Shown: one piece after another, positions 44,107 to 57,061 of the stretch
How positions within the stretch are numbered: position 1 is the stretch's first letter
Layout: each line of letters opens with the position of its first letter
Translations under genes and position numbers: made by a program
The notes under the pieces: model-generated
What the model was told of the DNA's origin: nothing
The model's database searches: none
What the model saw: the letters and a program-made list of their open reading frames with translations, nothing else
NCBI GenBank assembly: GCA_016801845.1
Contig: CM028914.1
Span: forward strand, 11,491,772-11,555,771
DNA length: 64,000 nucleotides
Direction: 5' to 3'
Origin: Polydactylus sextarius
Taxonomy: Eukaryota; Chordata; Actinopteri; Polynemidae

Positions 44107-44970
44107 TTATTGAGCTCTGCGTGACAGCAGCATCTCCCTAATGTTGTCCTCAGCTTCTTTCACGCTGCGTTCAAGGTACACCTTCTTCTGCTGGAAATGA
44201 CAAACACACACACACACAGTCAAATACCTGAACAGCCAACACAAACACACACGCACTCACCATCACCTGCCTGTTTATTTACCTCGAACTCTTTGATCTT
44301 CTCATCAGCTGTTTTCTGTTTGTCCATCAGCTGATTATTGATCTCTTCCTTAGATTGAAGGATAAACCTGGACACACACAGACACAGGAAAGGGGGGTTA
44401 CAGTCGTTCTGCGGTGACGTAAGTTTAAGTTTGGTTCGACCATTAGAGTTCGTCACTGCAATGTCACAGTTTCTGTCCGCGTCACCTGTCCAGGTGAGCG
44501 CAGATGCCGGTTGCCATGGAGACTCACATGCGTCCGACTCCCTCGTAGAGTCGCGTGTTGTCGGGAAGCTTGGTAATCTCTGCGTGCGTCAATTTAGCGT
44601 GTTTCTGCACGCGGGTCAGCTGATCGATTTGCAGGTCCGCGAGCTTCACTTTCTGCTGCGTGTCGATCATCTTCACCTGCAGCTCCGAGAAGGCCTGACG
44701 TCACACACATACACACAGATTAACACCTGAACCGACCCAGGACCAGGTTTGTACACCGCGGCTAATGCTTAGCTAACATGCTAACACTTAGCCTCCTCGT
44801 ACAAAACAGTGACACAGCTTCAGCTAAAGACGAAGACCAGCTGGAAGACGAGGGAACAAGGGGTGGGGGAGGACAGGGCAGACGGGGGAGAATAGGGGAG
44901 GACAGGGGTAAAGCTGACAGGTAGAATCAGACCATACCTTCTTCAGCTCTAGGTCTATGGGCGCTGCCAT
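44107..44970 (-). CDS. pfdn1: Prefoldin subunit 1, complete, 4 exons
   Basis: Beta-type subunit of the hexameric prefoldin co-chaperone, which passes nascent actin and tubulin to CCT in the cytosol. Exons on the minus strand: 44938-44970, 44528-44694, 44283-44367, 44107-44190; the coding length gives 122 aa, the same as I recall for mammals. The two coiled-coil helices are visible: KVKLADLQIDQLTRVQKHA at the N-side and EKIKEFEQKKVYLERSVKEA at the C-side. MAAPIDLELKK starts and MLLSRRAQ ends the protein. A likely ATTAAA signal lies near 44053. It is divergent from dck, with about 1.04 kb between start codons. Confidence 0.95.
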
Positions 44971-46013
44971 CTTCAACGATGAATAGGCAAGAGACTGCGC
45001 ATGCGCAACCGCATTCTTCTTCTTTTATATTTCAGGGCAGATGACACTGAGCAGCGCCACCTTCTGGGCTCAGTCCTGCTCTGCCGTCCTGCAGGAGGAG
45101 AAAGATTGTCTATAGACCACCACAAAGCTTCTTACTAGAACTACTATTAAATGCATTTCCCAAGACACTGAGGACATGTTTGTTTATCATGAGTAACTTT
45201 AAATGGGTTTAATGATCAGTGAAATCACTCACTGCAGAAGCGTTCAACAGTGAACAGTTTCTTCTTTATATTCACTCGTATCATTTGTGCTGTAGTGAAA
45301 GTAACAGTTACATCTATTCAAATTACTGTAATTAAATACAACTTTGGGGTACTTTTCTGAGTATTTATTTCACTGTGTAATTTCACTTGTAATTGAATAC
45401 AAATAATGCTTTATAATCTACTTTGCTACATTTAAAATCATATTTGTTATTGAGTAGTCGGCGTGAAATAATAGAGCAACGTAATAATCACATAAACGCT
45501 CTAGTAATATTAGTGTTTGAGACAGATCACAGGGTTAGAGTTGTGAAGAGAGTGAAATTTTAAACTGTGTAGTTTTGAGTTTGGGACCATTGTCTGGTCA
45601 TTTGATTGCTGTTTGAAGGCATTTAACAGAAAAGATTCTTACTAATTGTAGTTGTAATTTAATACAATTTAAAGTGTTCAGTTGATAGCAAAGAAACTAA
45701 TTTTAGTAGTTTGTAAGAATACTTTATATCTGAGTATATTTTGACAACAGTAATTATAGCTGACTAATATATCAGTCGTTTAACATAACAATAAGTACAG
45801 ATTTTTAATACTCTGCACCACTGGTGCAGACACAACAGCAGAGTGAGACATCACTCCGCTGTTTATGATAAAACATCTCTCCTCTATTTAGCTCCGCCCC
45901 GGAAATAGAACTTCGTGTGCGCGCGAGATTTAACTTCAGCAGCAGCTCAGTGTCGGTCAGTCAGTTTTCCTCCGCGTGCACAGAACGAACAAAGCCCCGT
46001 TAAACAGTAAACT
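44971..46013. promoter_or_regulatory. Divergent pfdn1/dck intergenic region
   Basis: The edges near both genes are CpG-rich (GACTGCGCATGCGCAAC at 44993-45009, and CGTGTGCGCGCGAGA near 45920), which suits divergent housekeeping promoters; the first resembles an NRF1 site. The AT-rich middle (45230-45760) resembles an interspersed 'agtatttatttcactg' repeat. Confidence 0.45.
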
Positions 46014-48436
46014 ATGGCGACTCCACCGAAGAGGCTGTGTCGTGTTCCCGCCAGTCCGCAGGGCCGCAAAGAGAAGAAGATCTCTATTGAGGGAAATATC
46101 GGTGAGTTCTGACAGAAGTCGCGCGGTTCACCGGTGACTTCTGTATCGGCGGGAAGATTAACAATTGGATCCGTGTTTGAACCCGTTAAAGTTTCGGTTC
46201 TGGTCGTGATCCCGGGTCATCGAGCACCCGGACGAATCGACGGTCATTTAAATATCAGTGACTTTGAATCGTCCCGCCTTTATACACTGTTAAGTGGCGC
46301 CAAATATGAAACCCGCCAGAACAACAATGATCACTGACGTCACAACAGCTGATCGGTAATCGATAATAAGTTCAGGCTGCAGTCAGGGATCAAAGACTGT
46401 GTTTAGGTCACGCGCGGTGTTAAAGTTTACAGCGTCTTTTTATTCTGGTTTTTAGTTTCAAAGTTAATGTATCATGATGTTTAATTTTGATTAAAATTTG
46501 AATAAAATTCAACAACAAAGCATCTTAATCAAAATATGAGTCGAGATGCAAAAACAGATGTTTTGGTCGTGTGACAGGAAAAGTCTTTGTTGTGTTGTAA
46601 ATCAGTTGATGATGTAACGGGTTCGTCTTCTGGTATTTTGTTCTTGGAATAAAAGATCAGACGGTTCATCTGTTCTTTAACAGGATCTTGGTGTTTCAGG
46701 TCATTTGGACACATGATGATGTCACTTTGAACATTGTGTTCTGGACAAACTATGACAACTCATTAGTTAATCAATGGTTCGATCCATGAGAATAACAAAC
46801 TGATCATCTGTTTATTTCAGCTGCTGGGAAGTCGACGTTCGTGCGTCTTCTGCAAAACGCGTCGGAGGAGTGGGAGGTGATTCCTGAACCTATTGGAAAA
46901 TGGTGCAACATTCAGAACGACAGCGACGACGTCTACCAGGTGAACACATTGTACATGAATGCAGCACGCTTGTGGTGATGATGTCACATAGGCCTTGTCT
47001 TTCCAGAGTAAAGTGCTAAAGTTGTATGTGTCCTCAGGAACTGAGCTCCTCTCAGAAGAGCGGAGGAAACCTGCTGCAGATGCTGTACGACAAACCCAGT
47101 CGCTGGTCCTACACCTTCCAGGTAACCACCGCTGACTCTGCCCACACGGGTGCTGCTGATAATCCTGTAGGTGGAGATGTGACCTGACTGATCTGTTTGT
47201 TTGTTTACAGAGTTACGCCTGTCTCAGCAGAGTTCGTTCTCAGCTGCAGCCTCCATCGATCAAACTGCAGCAGGCGGAGAACCCGGTCCAGTTCTATGAG
47301 CGCTCAGTGTACTCTGACAGGTAACTACACCTGATGACAGGCGAATGGCAGCTGAGATTATTAAACAGGGTTTCTAGAGTATGGTGAAATATTTGTGTTT
47401 TCAGACTTTTGCCACTACATTGTTTTTTAAAACTTTCAAACGCTCCTGGGTTTTGCATCGTTAACACAAATATTAATATATGTTAACACAAATTCAACCA
47501 ATCCCCATGTGCAATATTGCAATTTTGACTAATCATTGTCGAAATATTGAGCCATACGTCAGAACTCACTGCTTTCTAACATCACTGATAAAGACTGGGA
47601 GAAACATTCTCTGTTGTTTAGATATAAAAGCATTGGAGCTTTCATCACATTTATTTTTAGTAAGGCCCACCCCTCACCCAACAAAAAGAGCGGGTGAGAA
47701 TGGAAAGTCTGGAATTTTGAAATAGAAAATGTGTAGAAACCCTAATTAAATTCAACAGAGGTAACTGTGGCTTCTTTGTACACAGGTATGTGTTTGCGTC
47801 CAACCTCTTTGAGAGCGGGAACCTGTCGGACACGGAGTGGAGCGTGTACCAGGACTGGCACACCTGGTTACTGAACCAGTTCCAAAAAGAAATAGCCCTT
47901 GACGCCATCATCTACCTGAGAGCACAGCCACAGGTAGGATTACTGAGCACTGGTTACTGATAATGTGTCAGCGCTGCCTTCAGGTTCCTCAGTAACTGTG
48001 TTTTTTTTCTTTACAGCGCTGTATGCAGCGGTTGCTTCACAGGGGTCGGGAGGAGGAACAGGGGATTCCTCTGGAGTATCTGGAGCAGCTTCACTTCAAA
48101 CACGAGTCCTGGTTGTTTCACAGGAATCTCAGGTGAGAGCAGCTGCTCTACAGTGCATCGGTCTGGACTCGGATATACTCGGGTAGAATGACATCACACA
48201 CTGACTCATCTCTCTGTGTCCAGGTTGGACTTTGAGTACCTGAATGATCTTCCTGTTCTGGTTCTCGATGTGAATGACGACTTCAAGAATGATCGCATTA
48301 AACAGGAAGCTGTCATCGACAAGGTTTGTATCAAATGCCTCTGAGTTCAGTGCTTTCTGGCTCTGGAGAAGTGGTTCTGGTCTGATGTGGATTCTGTTTC
48401 CTCCTGCAGGTCAGAGAGTTCCTCACCACGTTGTAG
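46014..48436 (+). CDS. dck: Deoxycytidine kinase, complete, 8 exons
   Basis: Nucleoside salvage kinase that phosphorylates deoxycytidine, deoxyadenosine and deoxyguanosine. Exons: 46014-46101, 46821-46939, 47038-47121, 47211-47320, 47786-47933, 48017-48132, 48224-48323, 48410-48436; 263 aa, phase-consistent. The P-loop GNIAAGKST (27-35) spans the exon 1/2 junction. The catalytic ERSVYSDRY block, the RGREEEQGIPLEYL lid region and the KVREFLTTL-type end are all present. RKEKKISIEGNI at the start matches DCK better than the mitochondrial DGUOK or TK2. AATAAA at 48777. Confidence 0.94.
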
Positions 48437-48881
48437 AATCCTCCTCCACCAATCAAAACTCAGGGCGGGGGCAGCGGCACGTCTAATCGGACGTTGCAGT
48501 TACATTGTAAATGTTTGTCAATTAATTTTGAATTTGTATTTTTTATTCTGAGGTTTTAGGACTCATTTCATGTTTTTATCCATTTAATGTACATTTATAT
48601 TTTTGTAGATAAGTTTTAAAGTGTGTATGTGTGTGTGCGTGCGCGAGCGTGTGTGATTACACAATATATTTACTTGAATTAGTTTTCATATTTAAGCTTC
48701 AATCAGGATCATTTCTCTCGGTGCTTATTTGTCCTGACTGATAGCAGTCAGCAGTGACGCCTTCAGGGTCTGTGTGAATAAACTGAATCAGACCTCACTA
48801 AAGTTGTTTTATCGTTTTTGTTCATGCTGGAGAAATAATGTCTTTGCACCAAACTTAATTTAAATATCAACTATTTCTTCA
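48437..48881. other. dck 3' UTR and flank
   Basis: dck 3' UTR with a GTGTGTGCGTGCGCGAGCG tract at about 48628-48650 and the polyadenylation signal. No gene is seen. Confidence 0.6.
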
Positions 48882-48988
48882 GTCACATCACAGAACAAAT
48901 ACAGGAAGAAAGAAAGCAGGGAGAAGAGTGAGGGAGAGACACGTGGGAAAATTCGACTCAGTCGGGATTCGAACCGGCAACTGCACGG
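48882..48988 (-). mobile_element. tRNA-derived SINE, truncated
   Basis: Read on the minus strand there is a near-perfect B box, GGTTCGAATCCCGACTGAGT, followed by the CACTCTTCTCCC body shared with the other SINE copies. The A-box head is not recognisable. Confidence 0.6.
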
Positions 48989-49012
48989 TATATGAGTCTG
49001 GATTTGGTTTAA

Positions 49013-49483
49013 AGGTGACGGAGAATCAAAAACCGTTTTTACCTCGTCTTTGCTATTGTCTTTGTCCACCCACATTCAGGAACATGTGAAAAGTGCTAGA
49101 AATTCAGAACATCTCATTTCCATAGAAATTCCTCTTAGAAATGTCCGCTAGAAAATGGGTCAATTTCAAAAAATGGTTGTTTGTGACGTCAAATGTATCT
49201 TATTGCCCCTCACTCTGATTTCATTCCCTCTTTTTCAAAGGTGATTAGTTAGAAAAAGACGGTTTGTCCATGTTCTGAAGCTGGTAAATTTACGTTCATC
49301 TGATGCCAAATAAGTGCAAAACCATGCGTTTAAAATTCCCCATCCCAAAAATATCTTTCTGAAAGAGGTTTTTAGGAAGCTTCACACATCATCTTCAGCT
49401 TTACATGTCCAACCAAAATGTTATTGTGTATATGTCACATCACAGAACAAGGATCAAAACCCGGTTCAACCATCCTGTCACCT
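49013..49483. mobile_element. TTAA-flanked MITE, copy 1
   Basis: It starts AGGTGACGG and ends CTGTCACCT, with TTAA directly outside both ends (49009-49012 and 49484-49487). The 471-bp element has a diverged second copy at 59878-60372. A TTAA duplication points to a piggyBac or Kolobok-type parent. Noncoding. Confidence 0.8.
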
Positions 49484-49929
49484 TTAAAAGTTTTATTAAA
49501 TCAAAAGCGCATTGTCACGTCACACACTGAGAGCCAATCAGTGAAGAGTGCACATGACCCCTGCAGATCACAGACCATCATGCTAACATGCTAATATCAA
49601 TGGATAATGATTATAGTGTTTAACTGTGAGTTAATGTTCAATTTTTAAATTTACTGAGTCACGGTGAAGTCGTGTAAAACAAGCTTCAACTTTGACCTGC
49701 AGCAGTTAACATGTCACTAATTGCACGGACACATGTTGCAGCTCGAACTTGAGGTGATCATGTAATCTGATTACTACTCACAGCTGCTGTCTGCAGGCCT
49801 CAGCCACTGAGCAGGTTCAGTAGATCCAGGATCTGTCTCTGGTTTCACTGACCCTGATCAGATAATCTGATTTTCCAATCATTTATAAAAATGTTTTTTT
49901 GTCACTTCATTGTATCCTTTAATTATTAG

Positions 49930-52430
49930 ATCCTGTAGAATGACGACCCATCTAATTGGTCAGTAGTTGAAGGTAACGTTCAATAAGAGCAGAGGCCACA
50001 TAACCTGAAACATCTTCCACTCTGACAGTAGAACCTTCCAAGGCATGCAACTTTCTAAAATCATATACTGAAAACATGAACCTGTTTGACATATGGCGAA
50101 TTTCCAACTCTTCTGGTAGAGAATATTCCTTTCAAAGTCCACAATGTTTACACTAGGATAGACTACTTTTTAGTCAATGGCAAATTGATGCCACTCTCCT
50201 ATTTTTGACCATAGTCCAGTGTCATTCATGCTTAACCTTCTGGAAAATATGCCTATCCAGAAAAGCTGGAGGCTTAACTCCCAACTAGGTTATAGGCTGG
50301 TATTCCTCATATTGTTGTAAAATCATTGTCTCTTCGGCTGTCAAGTCCGCTGCTCTGCGACTGGTTCTCTTTTCCATGTGATTGGCCTAGATTGAATCTA
50401 GATTGGAAAAACCTGGGTTGACTAATCGAGTTGATAACCAGCTTTGTATGGCCACTTAGCAAGACTGTGGTTGTTAAGGTTGGTGAAGTCAGATACTTGA
50501 AAGACGCCCTGGGTCTGTTGAACTCTATATGGATATGGATAATGCTCAGCACCCCTTTATGGAGAAAAAAACAAAAACTGCAGCACTCAAGTACAAACTT
50601 AATAAAATACTGTAGAATACTTTTGCTAAACATAAGTATTTTGAATTTGGTGATAAAACACACAAATTATTAACAAAGCAGCTATGAAAACTTGAAAATG
50701 ACGGGGCTATTCAGAAAATCAAATGAGGACCAAGTATCACCCTCCCCTCCCATTAAGTCATTAATGATAGATTCAAACAGTTTTATGAAACTTTATACAC
50801 ATCAGAGTTAAATAAATCTCCTAATACAATACAGTCTTTTTACAACTTCAGTCACCTTTTTAATATCATGCACTCTAGGCTTCCTAAGGAAGACCTTGTT
50901 ATTCTAGATGCCGAAAAAGCATTCGTCAGAGTAGAATGGCTTACTTATTTTCAGTTTTGGTGAAGTTTGAATGTGGGGAAAGGTTTTTGTCTTGGATTAA
51001 GCTACTATACAATAACTGCTATGTTAGGATACTCACAAATTGGGCTCTTTCCACTCCATTTCAACTTGGCAGGGGATGCCCGCTAAGGCAATTCCTGTTT
51101 GCTCTAGCTACAGAGCCTCTTGCTGAAACTATTCGATCACATCCAAAAATCCACAACAACAACACTGAACATAGGAAAGATAAGATTTCTTTGTTTGCTG
51201 ATGACATTTTATTATACATTACTTCATACCTCAGTTCTTTGGCACTTTTTCTTGGTATACGATAAATTTGAACAAAACTTACTTACTACAAAGACGAGTT
51301 GAAGATCAGAGATGGCTCAAACAGCTTCATCTCCGCATAACCTTGGATAATTTAAGTGGGGGTGGTATTCACTAAAATGTACAGTGCCCTTCATAAAGCA
51401 AACTTTCCCATTCGACTAAGTTACTATGTTGGAAAACACTCCCAATTTCATTGCTGGGTAGAGTCAGTGCTATTAAGATGATTTTCCTCCCCCAGATACT
51501 TTACGTTTTTCAAAACCTGCCTATGTTCTTATCTAATTTTTCTTTAAATAAACAATGCCAAAATGACTCCATAAAACCCACAGAATTAAAAAAAAGACCA
51601 TCTTGCAAGTACAAAATCTATATTATTGGGCCACTGGGCTACACTTTATTGCACACTGGTTAGATGACACTAAATCACCATTTGATAGGCTAGAGATGGA
51701 ATGAGAGCACTGCCTACCATATTCTCTAAGAGTAGTTATATTATCACCTGTGCCAGTCAACAGAACATGTTATAAGCACAACGCTATCATCCATGACACA
51801 ATACATGGATTTGGAAACAGCTGAAAACACATTTCAAGCTCAGTACAGTGTTATTTTTACCACCAATAGCAGAAAACACCACCTTTGCTCCCTCAATTCT
51901 TGAGCCTCTTGGGCCTTCACTATCTGGAAAAGACTTGCTACCTCTACACTGAGGGGGGGTTTACCTCTTTCCAACAGCTCCACCAGAATTACTACCAACC
52001 CAAGAGTCACTTCTTCAAATACCTTCAAGTTAGAGATTATGTTAAAACACACCTTCCTGGCTTTGAGAAGGCAGAAGAACACAGACAAACTAGAGAGCTT
52101 TACTAAAAGGTTTGCCATCAAGCCCAGATAACTGAGTGGTTAGAGTGCAGCCATCATTTCTGTGTGTCATTTCCCCACTCTTCTCCCCACCTCCTGTCTA
52201 TCTTCACTTACTATCATTAAAGGCAACATGGCCAAAAACATATCTTTAAAAAAAAGGTTTACCAATTCAAGTTTCATAATCTCCTAACTATATGAGCCAC
52301 TGCAGAACATGTGTCTTCCTAGAATGGTAAAGAAGAATGGGAAAAAATGGGAAAGATGGCAAGATTTTGATTCAATAGACCTCAATCACACGGATCTTAC
52401 TTCATAGTACAAACCCTAAGTTAGAGCAGC
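49930..52430 (+). mobile_element. Decayed LINE-1 type retrotransposon, 5'-truncated
   Basis: Scattered frames follow the order of a fish L1 ORF2. These are FDIWRISNSSGREYSF and a TRIDYF-like block near 50065-50160 (end of the endonuclease), ILDAEKAF near 50904, GRGCPL near 51070, LFADDILLYI at about 51193-51222 (reverse-transcriptase catalytic box), a GRVSAIKM-like block near 51453, and a YLQVRDYVKTHLPGF-like C-terminal block near 52020. Many stops and frameshifts make it inactive. A SINE is inserted at 52118. Confidence 0.8.
52118..52252 (+). mobile_element. tRNA-derived SINE inserted into the LINE-1
   Basis: The A-box-like ATAACTGAGTGGTTAGAGTG, the body CCCCACTCTTCTCCCCACC, the tail CATTAAAGGCAACATGG and an A-run are present. 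It is flanked by AAAAGGTTTGCCAT (from 52105) and AAAAGGTTTACCAA, an imperfect target duplication. Confidence 0.75.
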
Positions 52431-52636
52431 ATCAGAGGTGTTGTTTGTTACTTGTTTGTTTTGTGTTATTTGTTTTGCGTTGCAGCTGTTGTTGTCGTCG
52501 TCCTCGTGTCGTCTGGTTCAGACCCACTGAGACGTTTGTTGTCGCACAAATTCCAGCAAAGATGAACTCAGCAAGGAGTGAGGACATGAAAACAGAGACT
52601 GAAGCTGCTGGTGGGGGGACACAAGGGGGGGAGGAG

Positions 52637-52779
52637 TAAGCAATAAACCCCAAGTGGCCGGGGTTTATGCTGGTTTTACCACGGCTAAGGGGTGTTGTTA
52701 TGCATGACGCGGAGCGCAGTGCCATTAGACCCCCTTAGCCGTGGTAAAAACCATCTAAACCCCCTGGCCTGTTGCTTTT
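52637..52779. mobile_element. Imperfect 143-bp palindrome, probable MITE
   Basis: The outer arms AAGCAA and TTGCTT and the inner arms TTTTACCACGGCTAAGGGG and CCCCCTTAGCCGTGGTAAAA are inverted copies around a GACGCGGAGCGCAG core. A related GCCGTGGTAAA occurs again at about 53169, so it may be one end of a larger element to about 53250. Confidence 0.6.
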
Positions 52780-54147
52780 CAAAAACTGTTACCACATAAG
52801 ATTGATAATTTCATAAAATCAAGTCAAAGTAATGAGAGAATAAATAATTTATTGACGAACAATCATTCTTCCTCTAATGAATATTCAAGAGGAATGGTTG
52901 CTAGGAAACGGTGGACGCAAGCACAGAAGAGTGCTCCACAGTCAGTGAAACAAATGATGTGCATGCAGTGCTTTATATTTATCTGATCACCATTTATTGT
53001 ATTGCACTTTACTGTATTGTCAGTTGTGTTAGTACTCTTCTTTGACGTTAAAGGGCTGTGCAGCTGCGTTTGTGCGCAGTGGTAGCAAAGATGTTGCTCC
53101 ATTGGTTCTATTTGGTGTAACTCCTGACGGTGCCTGCTGTGCAGCAATATAGAACAAAATGTGGCCGTAGCCGTGGTAAATCGTGGATTTTACAACGGCA
53201 TCGACGTGATTCAACCAATCACAATCAAGGGTTGGAACTTATCAGCTTTAGAAGGTTCGATTGATGCTGCAGAGATGGTGGGAAAAATTTTGTAGCAGGT
53301 TTTAAAATTTATGTTCTCAGACAAAGGCTCCATTTCACCTGTTTGTTCTTTGTTTGTTTCTATTTTTTCCATCAGTGTCTCAGGAAAATTAAAGTCACGC
53401 TGTCACATCACAGACGTCTGATTATAATCGGGATTATTACAGATTAGAATTTATTTATTGACTTAAACTTTCCAGGAAATAGAAAAGATTAAACTTCAAC
53501 TATGAACTGAACGAATGATTGTCCAGTCAAGAAATGGTGGTGGTGGTGGTGGAGGGGGTGGGGGGGTCAGTCACAAAGGTCCCTCGACCACTGAGAGGGA
53601 GGGAGTGAGACTTGTTGCTGACTTTTCTTTTCAAGTCACTGATTAAATGTTCAGTCTGTTTCTGCTGCTCCACGTCTGCGTCTCTCCGTCCACTCGTCCT
53701 CCGTCTCATTTGCTGTGAGTACATTTTCACTGACCTTCAGAGAAAATCCTCTTTCCCTCCTGGTTTCCGTCAGTAATCTCTGCTAAGACGTTTCACCAGA
53801 CTTCATGTAAATATTTCACTTTTTAAAGCCTCGGTGTGAAAACTGCTGAAACTTTTCAGGCTCTGGTTCTGGTTCGCCCTCTGGTTCTGTAGAAATGTTA
53901 CAGAACTTTATGAAGGAACAACAGAGTCTGGTCTGAAACCAGGTTGAGAAAGGTTAGGATAGTTTTGATGGAAAAAACTTTGACCTTCACAGTTTGTAAA
54001 GTTTCCTTAAAAAAAATATTGTTTTGTTATTTTAGTGTTTTGTTATTTTATTGTTTTGTACGTTGTTTATCAGCTGACCAGACTTGGGAGGAAGAACATG
54101 AAGAAATTGTTTTAGAAATCATTTTTGAAAAATAAACCGAGAGAGAG
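52780..54147. other. Spacer and 5' region of the SLC22 gene
   Basis: A GGT/GGGGG-rich tract lies at 53534-53566 and AT-rich DNA follows. The likely 5' UTR of the SLC22 gene is the final 75 or so bases, after an acceptor-like TTTATCAG at about 54073. No other gene is seen. Confidence 0.5.
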
Positions 54148-56999
54148 ATGGGCTTTGCCGACTTGCTTGACCAGGTGAGTTTACTACTGATGTAATCTAA
54201 TTACTCTGTGATCTGTTTCCTGCTGTGTGTAATCTGATTACTGTGTTCATGGTGAGGTGGGGGGGTTTGGCAGGTTCCAGTGGATCCATGTAACTCTGAT
54301 CAGTTTTCCTGGTCTATTGATGGCGAGTCAGAACCTGCTCAACAACTTTGTCTCAGGAATCCCCGCCCACCACTGCAGCCTGCCGGCCAATTACAGCCTC
54401 CACAACCTGTCACATATGAACGTACTGTATCTCACACTCTGGTGACTTGTCTCACCTTCAAGTAGCCAGTTTCTCTCTCAGGTGCCTCAGGTGATGGCTG
54501 AATCTGATTGGTTGTTGCAGGTTGATGAGCAGCAGCTGTTGAAAGTCTTCATCCCTTTGGACTCTTCGGGAAATAGACTGGACCGCTGCAGGAGGTAAAC
54601 AGCATTCTTTCTTCCATATGTTGAACCAATGACCTCGCTCTGACATCACTTCCTCTTCCACCTGTTGCTCAGGTATGTGGAGCCTCAGTGGCAGCTGTTA
54701 GCTGATAACAGCTCAGTTAATGTTAGCCTGCTGCAGACCGAAGAGTGCGTGGATGGATGGACGTTTGACCACTCCGAATTCCATGCCACCACCGTCTCCG
54801 AGGTATAGAGATGAATGCTATGCCATGATAACTGCTAATAAGATCAATGAATATTAATTAAAAATGAACAGATGTTAATTAACCTGTCTGTCTGTCAGTG
54901 GGCCCTGGTCTGTTCTCTGCGTCCCCTCAAACAAATGATCCAGACCATCTATATGGGTGGAGTTTTAACAGGTGCCATCATCTATGGCGGTCTGTCAGAC
55001 AGGTGAGACTCACACAAGCCCTGAACCCTGATCCTGACTCCTCCTGTTTGTCTGTTCAACCAATTACAACAAGTCTGTCTGTCTGTCTGTCAGGTTTGGG
55101 AGGCGGTCTGTCCTTATTTGGTCGTACCTGCAGCTGGCTGTGCTAGGCTGTAGTTCCTCCCTCTCACCTTCATACACCGTCTACTGCATTTTTAGATTTC
55201 TGACTGGCATGGCAGTGTCGGGGATCATCCTCAACGGAGTCTCACTGAGTACATGTCTATCTCTGTACTACCTGTCTGACTGCCTGCCTGTCTCACTGCA
55301 TTGACTGTCTCTTTGTCTGTCTGCCTCAGAGGTGGAGTGGATCCCAACCAAAGCGCGGACGTTGGTGGGTACCCTGACCTCCTTCTTCTTTACCTTTGGT
55401 CAGATGATCCTGGCAGGACTTGCCTATTGGCTGAGAGACTGGAGGAAGCTGCAGGTGGTCGTCTGTGTGCCTCACTTCCTGTACTTTGCCTACAGCTGGT
55501 CAGTTTCTAATTGATCAGGGGGCTCTGATTTTCTGCTCTCTGATTGGTCAGGTGGTTCTGATTGTCTGTTCTCTGATTGGTCAGGTGGTACTCAGAGTCA
55601 GCTCGTTGGTTGGTTCTGAACCGTAGATCTGAGGAGGCATTAAAGAGTTTACACCGAGTTGCTCGAATCAACGGAAAACCAGAGATGATCGACAAGTTAA
55701 CACTGGAGGTAATCGACCTGTTAACCTGCCTGTATTACCTACCTGTGTCCCTGCGTCACGCATATGAAGATTTCATCCAATCAGCAGCTGACCTCAGTAC
55801 CATGTGACCTGCAGGTGCTCCACTCTCACATGAATAAAGAGATTGAGTCGAGTCGCTCGTCGTTCACAGCCTACGACCTCCTGAGGACAAGAGGGATGAG
55901 ACGTATCTCTATCTGCCTACTTGCTGTTTGGTCAGAGACTCACATGTACCTCCCTTCAACTCACCAGGGGCCTCATTCATGAAACTAAGTGTAGATTTTG
56001 GCTTAAAATACAGTGAGTTATTCCTGTGTGCACAAGTGTGTTACTTACATTTTAATAATCCTTAAATAGTCTATGTAAAATAGCACATGTATATGCAAAG
56101 TTTTATAAAGAGCCATGAATGGCTCATCACTAAAGCAGAGATTGAGATGAAATTTTGAAGTGTGACATTGAGGTGTGAAGAACAAAAATAAGTGTGACAA
56201 CATGTGACGGCTGCTGTCAGCTTGGTGATCTCACTATCAGGCATCATTAATTTGTTTTTTAAGAAAATTGTCATACGGTGCATAGAAATCAACAGCTTTT
56301 TCTGCAGAGTATTTCTTTAGAAATCCCAAATTTTGAGGTAAAAAAAATTAATCTCATTTACACCAAGTTTTTGTGCAACGCAACCTCTGAGGCCCCTGAA
56401 CTCAACTGTATATCTCTTGATGTGTTTTTACTTACAAATTCACATTTTATTGTTTTAAAATGACATCTACCTGTCCACCTGCCTTCAGGTTCTCCACCAG
56501 TTTTGCCTACTATGGTTTGGCAATGGACCTACAGAAGTTTGGGGTGAGACAGCTGATTAGCATCAATGACACTGACAACTTCCTGTACGCCCTGCTCACC
56601 TGATACCTGAGTGACGGAGAGTAACAGCTGGAGACAGGAAGGTTACCATTGTTACATGGCCTTCCTGTCCACCTGTCCTGTGCTTAATCTGTCTTTCTTT
56701 TTGTTATACTCTTTCCTCTCCTTCTGCTGGTTGGTTCATACTGAGTCATCCTGCTTTTGGTTGTTCCAGGTGAGTATCTATCTGATCCAGATCATCTTTG
56801 GAGCTGTGGATTTTCCTGCCAAACTGATGGCCCTGGGCATGCTCAGTTACCTCGGCAGGCGGACCTCACAGGCCACCTGTCTCTTCCTGTCTGCCCTCAT
56901 CATCTTTGCCAATATCTTTGTCCCTGCAGGTGATAAGGAGACAAATGTACACAATAAACACACTAATGGAAGCTAATGGAAACACACACACATATATAG

Positions 57000-57061
<62 letters not shown>

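Noticed and set aside
44431..44730. 99-codon plus-strand frame
   Set aside because: Antisense of pfdn1 exon 2, which is recognised on the minus strand.
48882..49000. Possible tRNA gene, because of a perfect GGTTCGAATCC B box
   Set aside because: No cloverleaf or A box; the body matches the SINE copies at 13104 and 52118.
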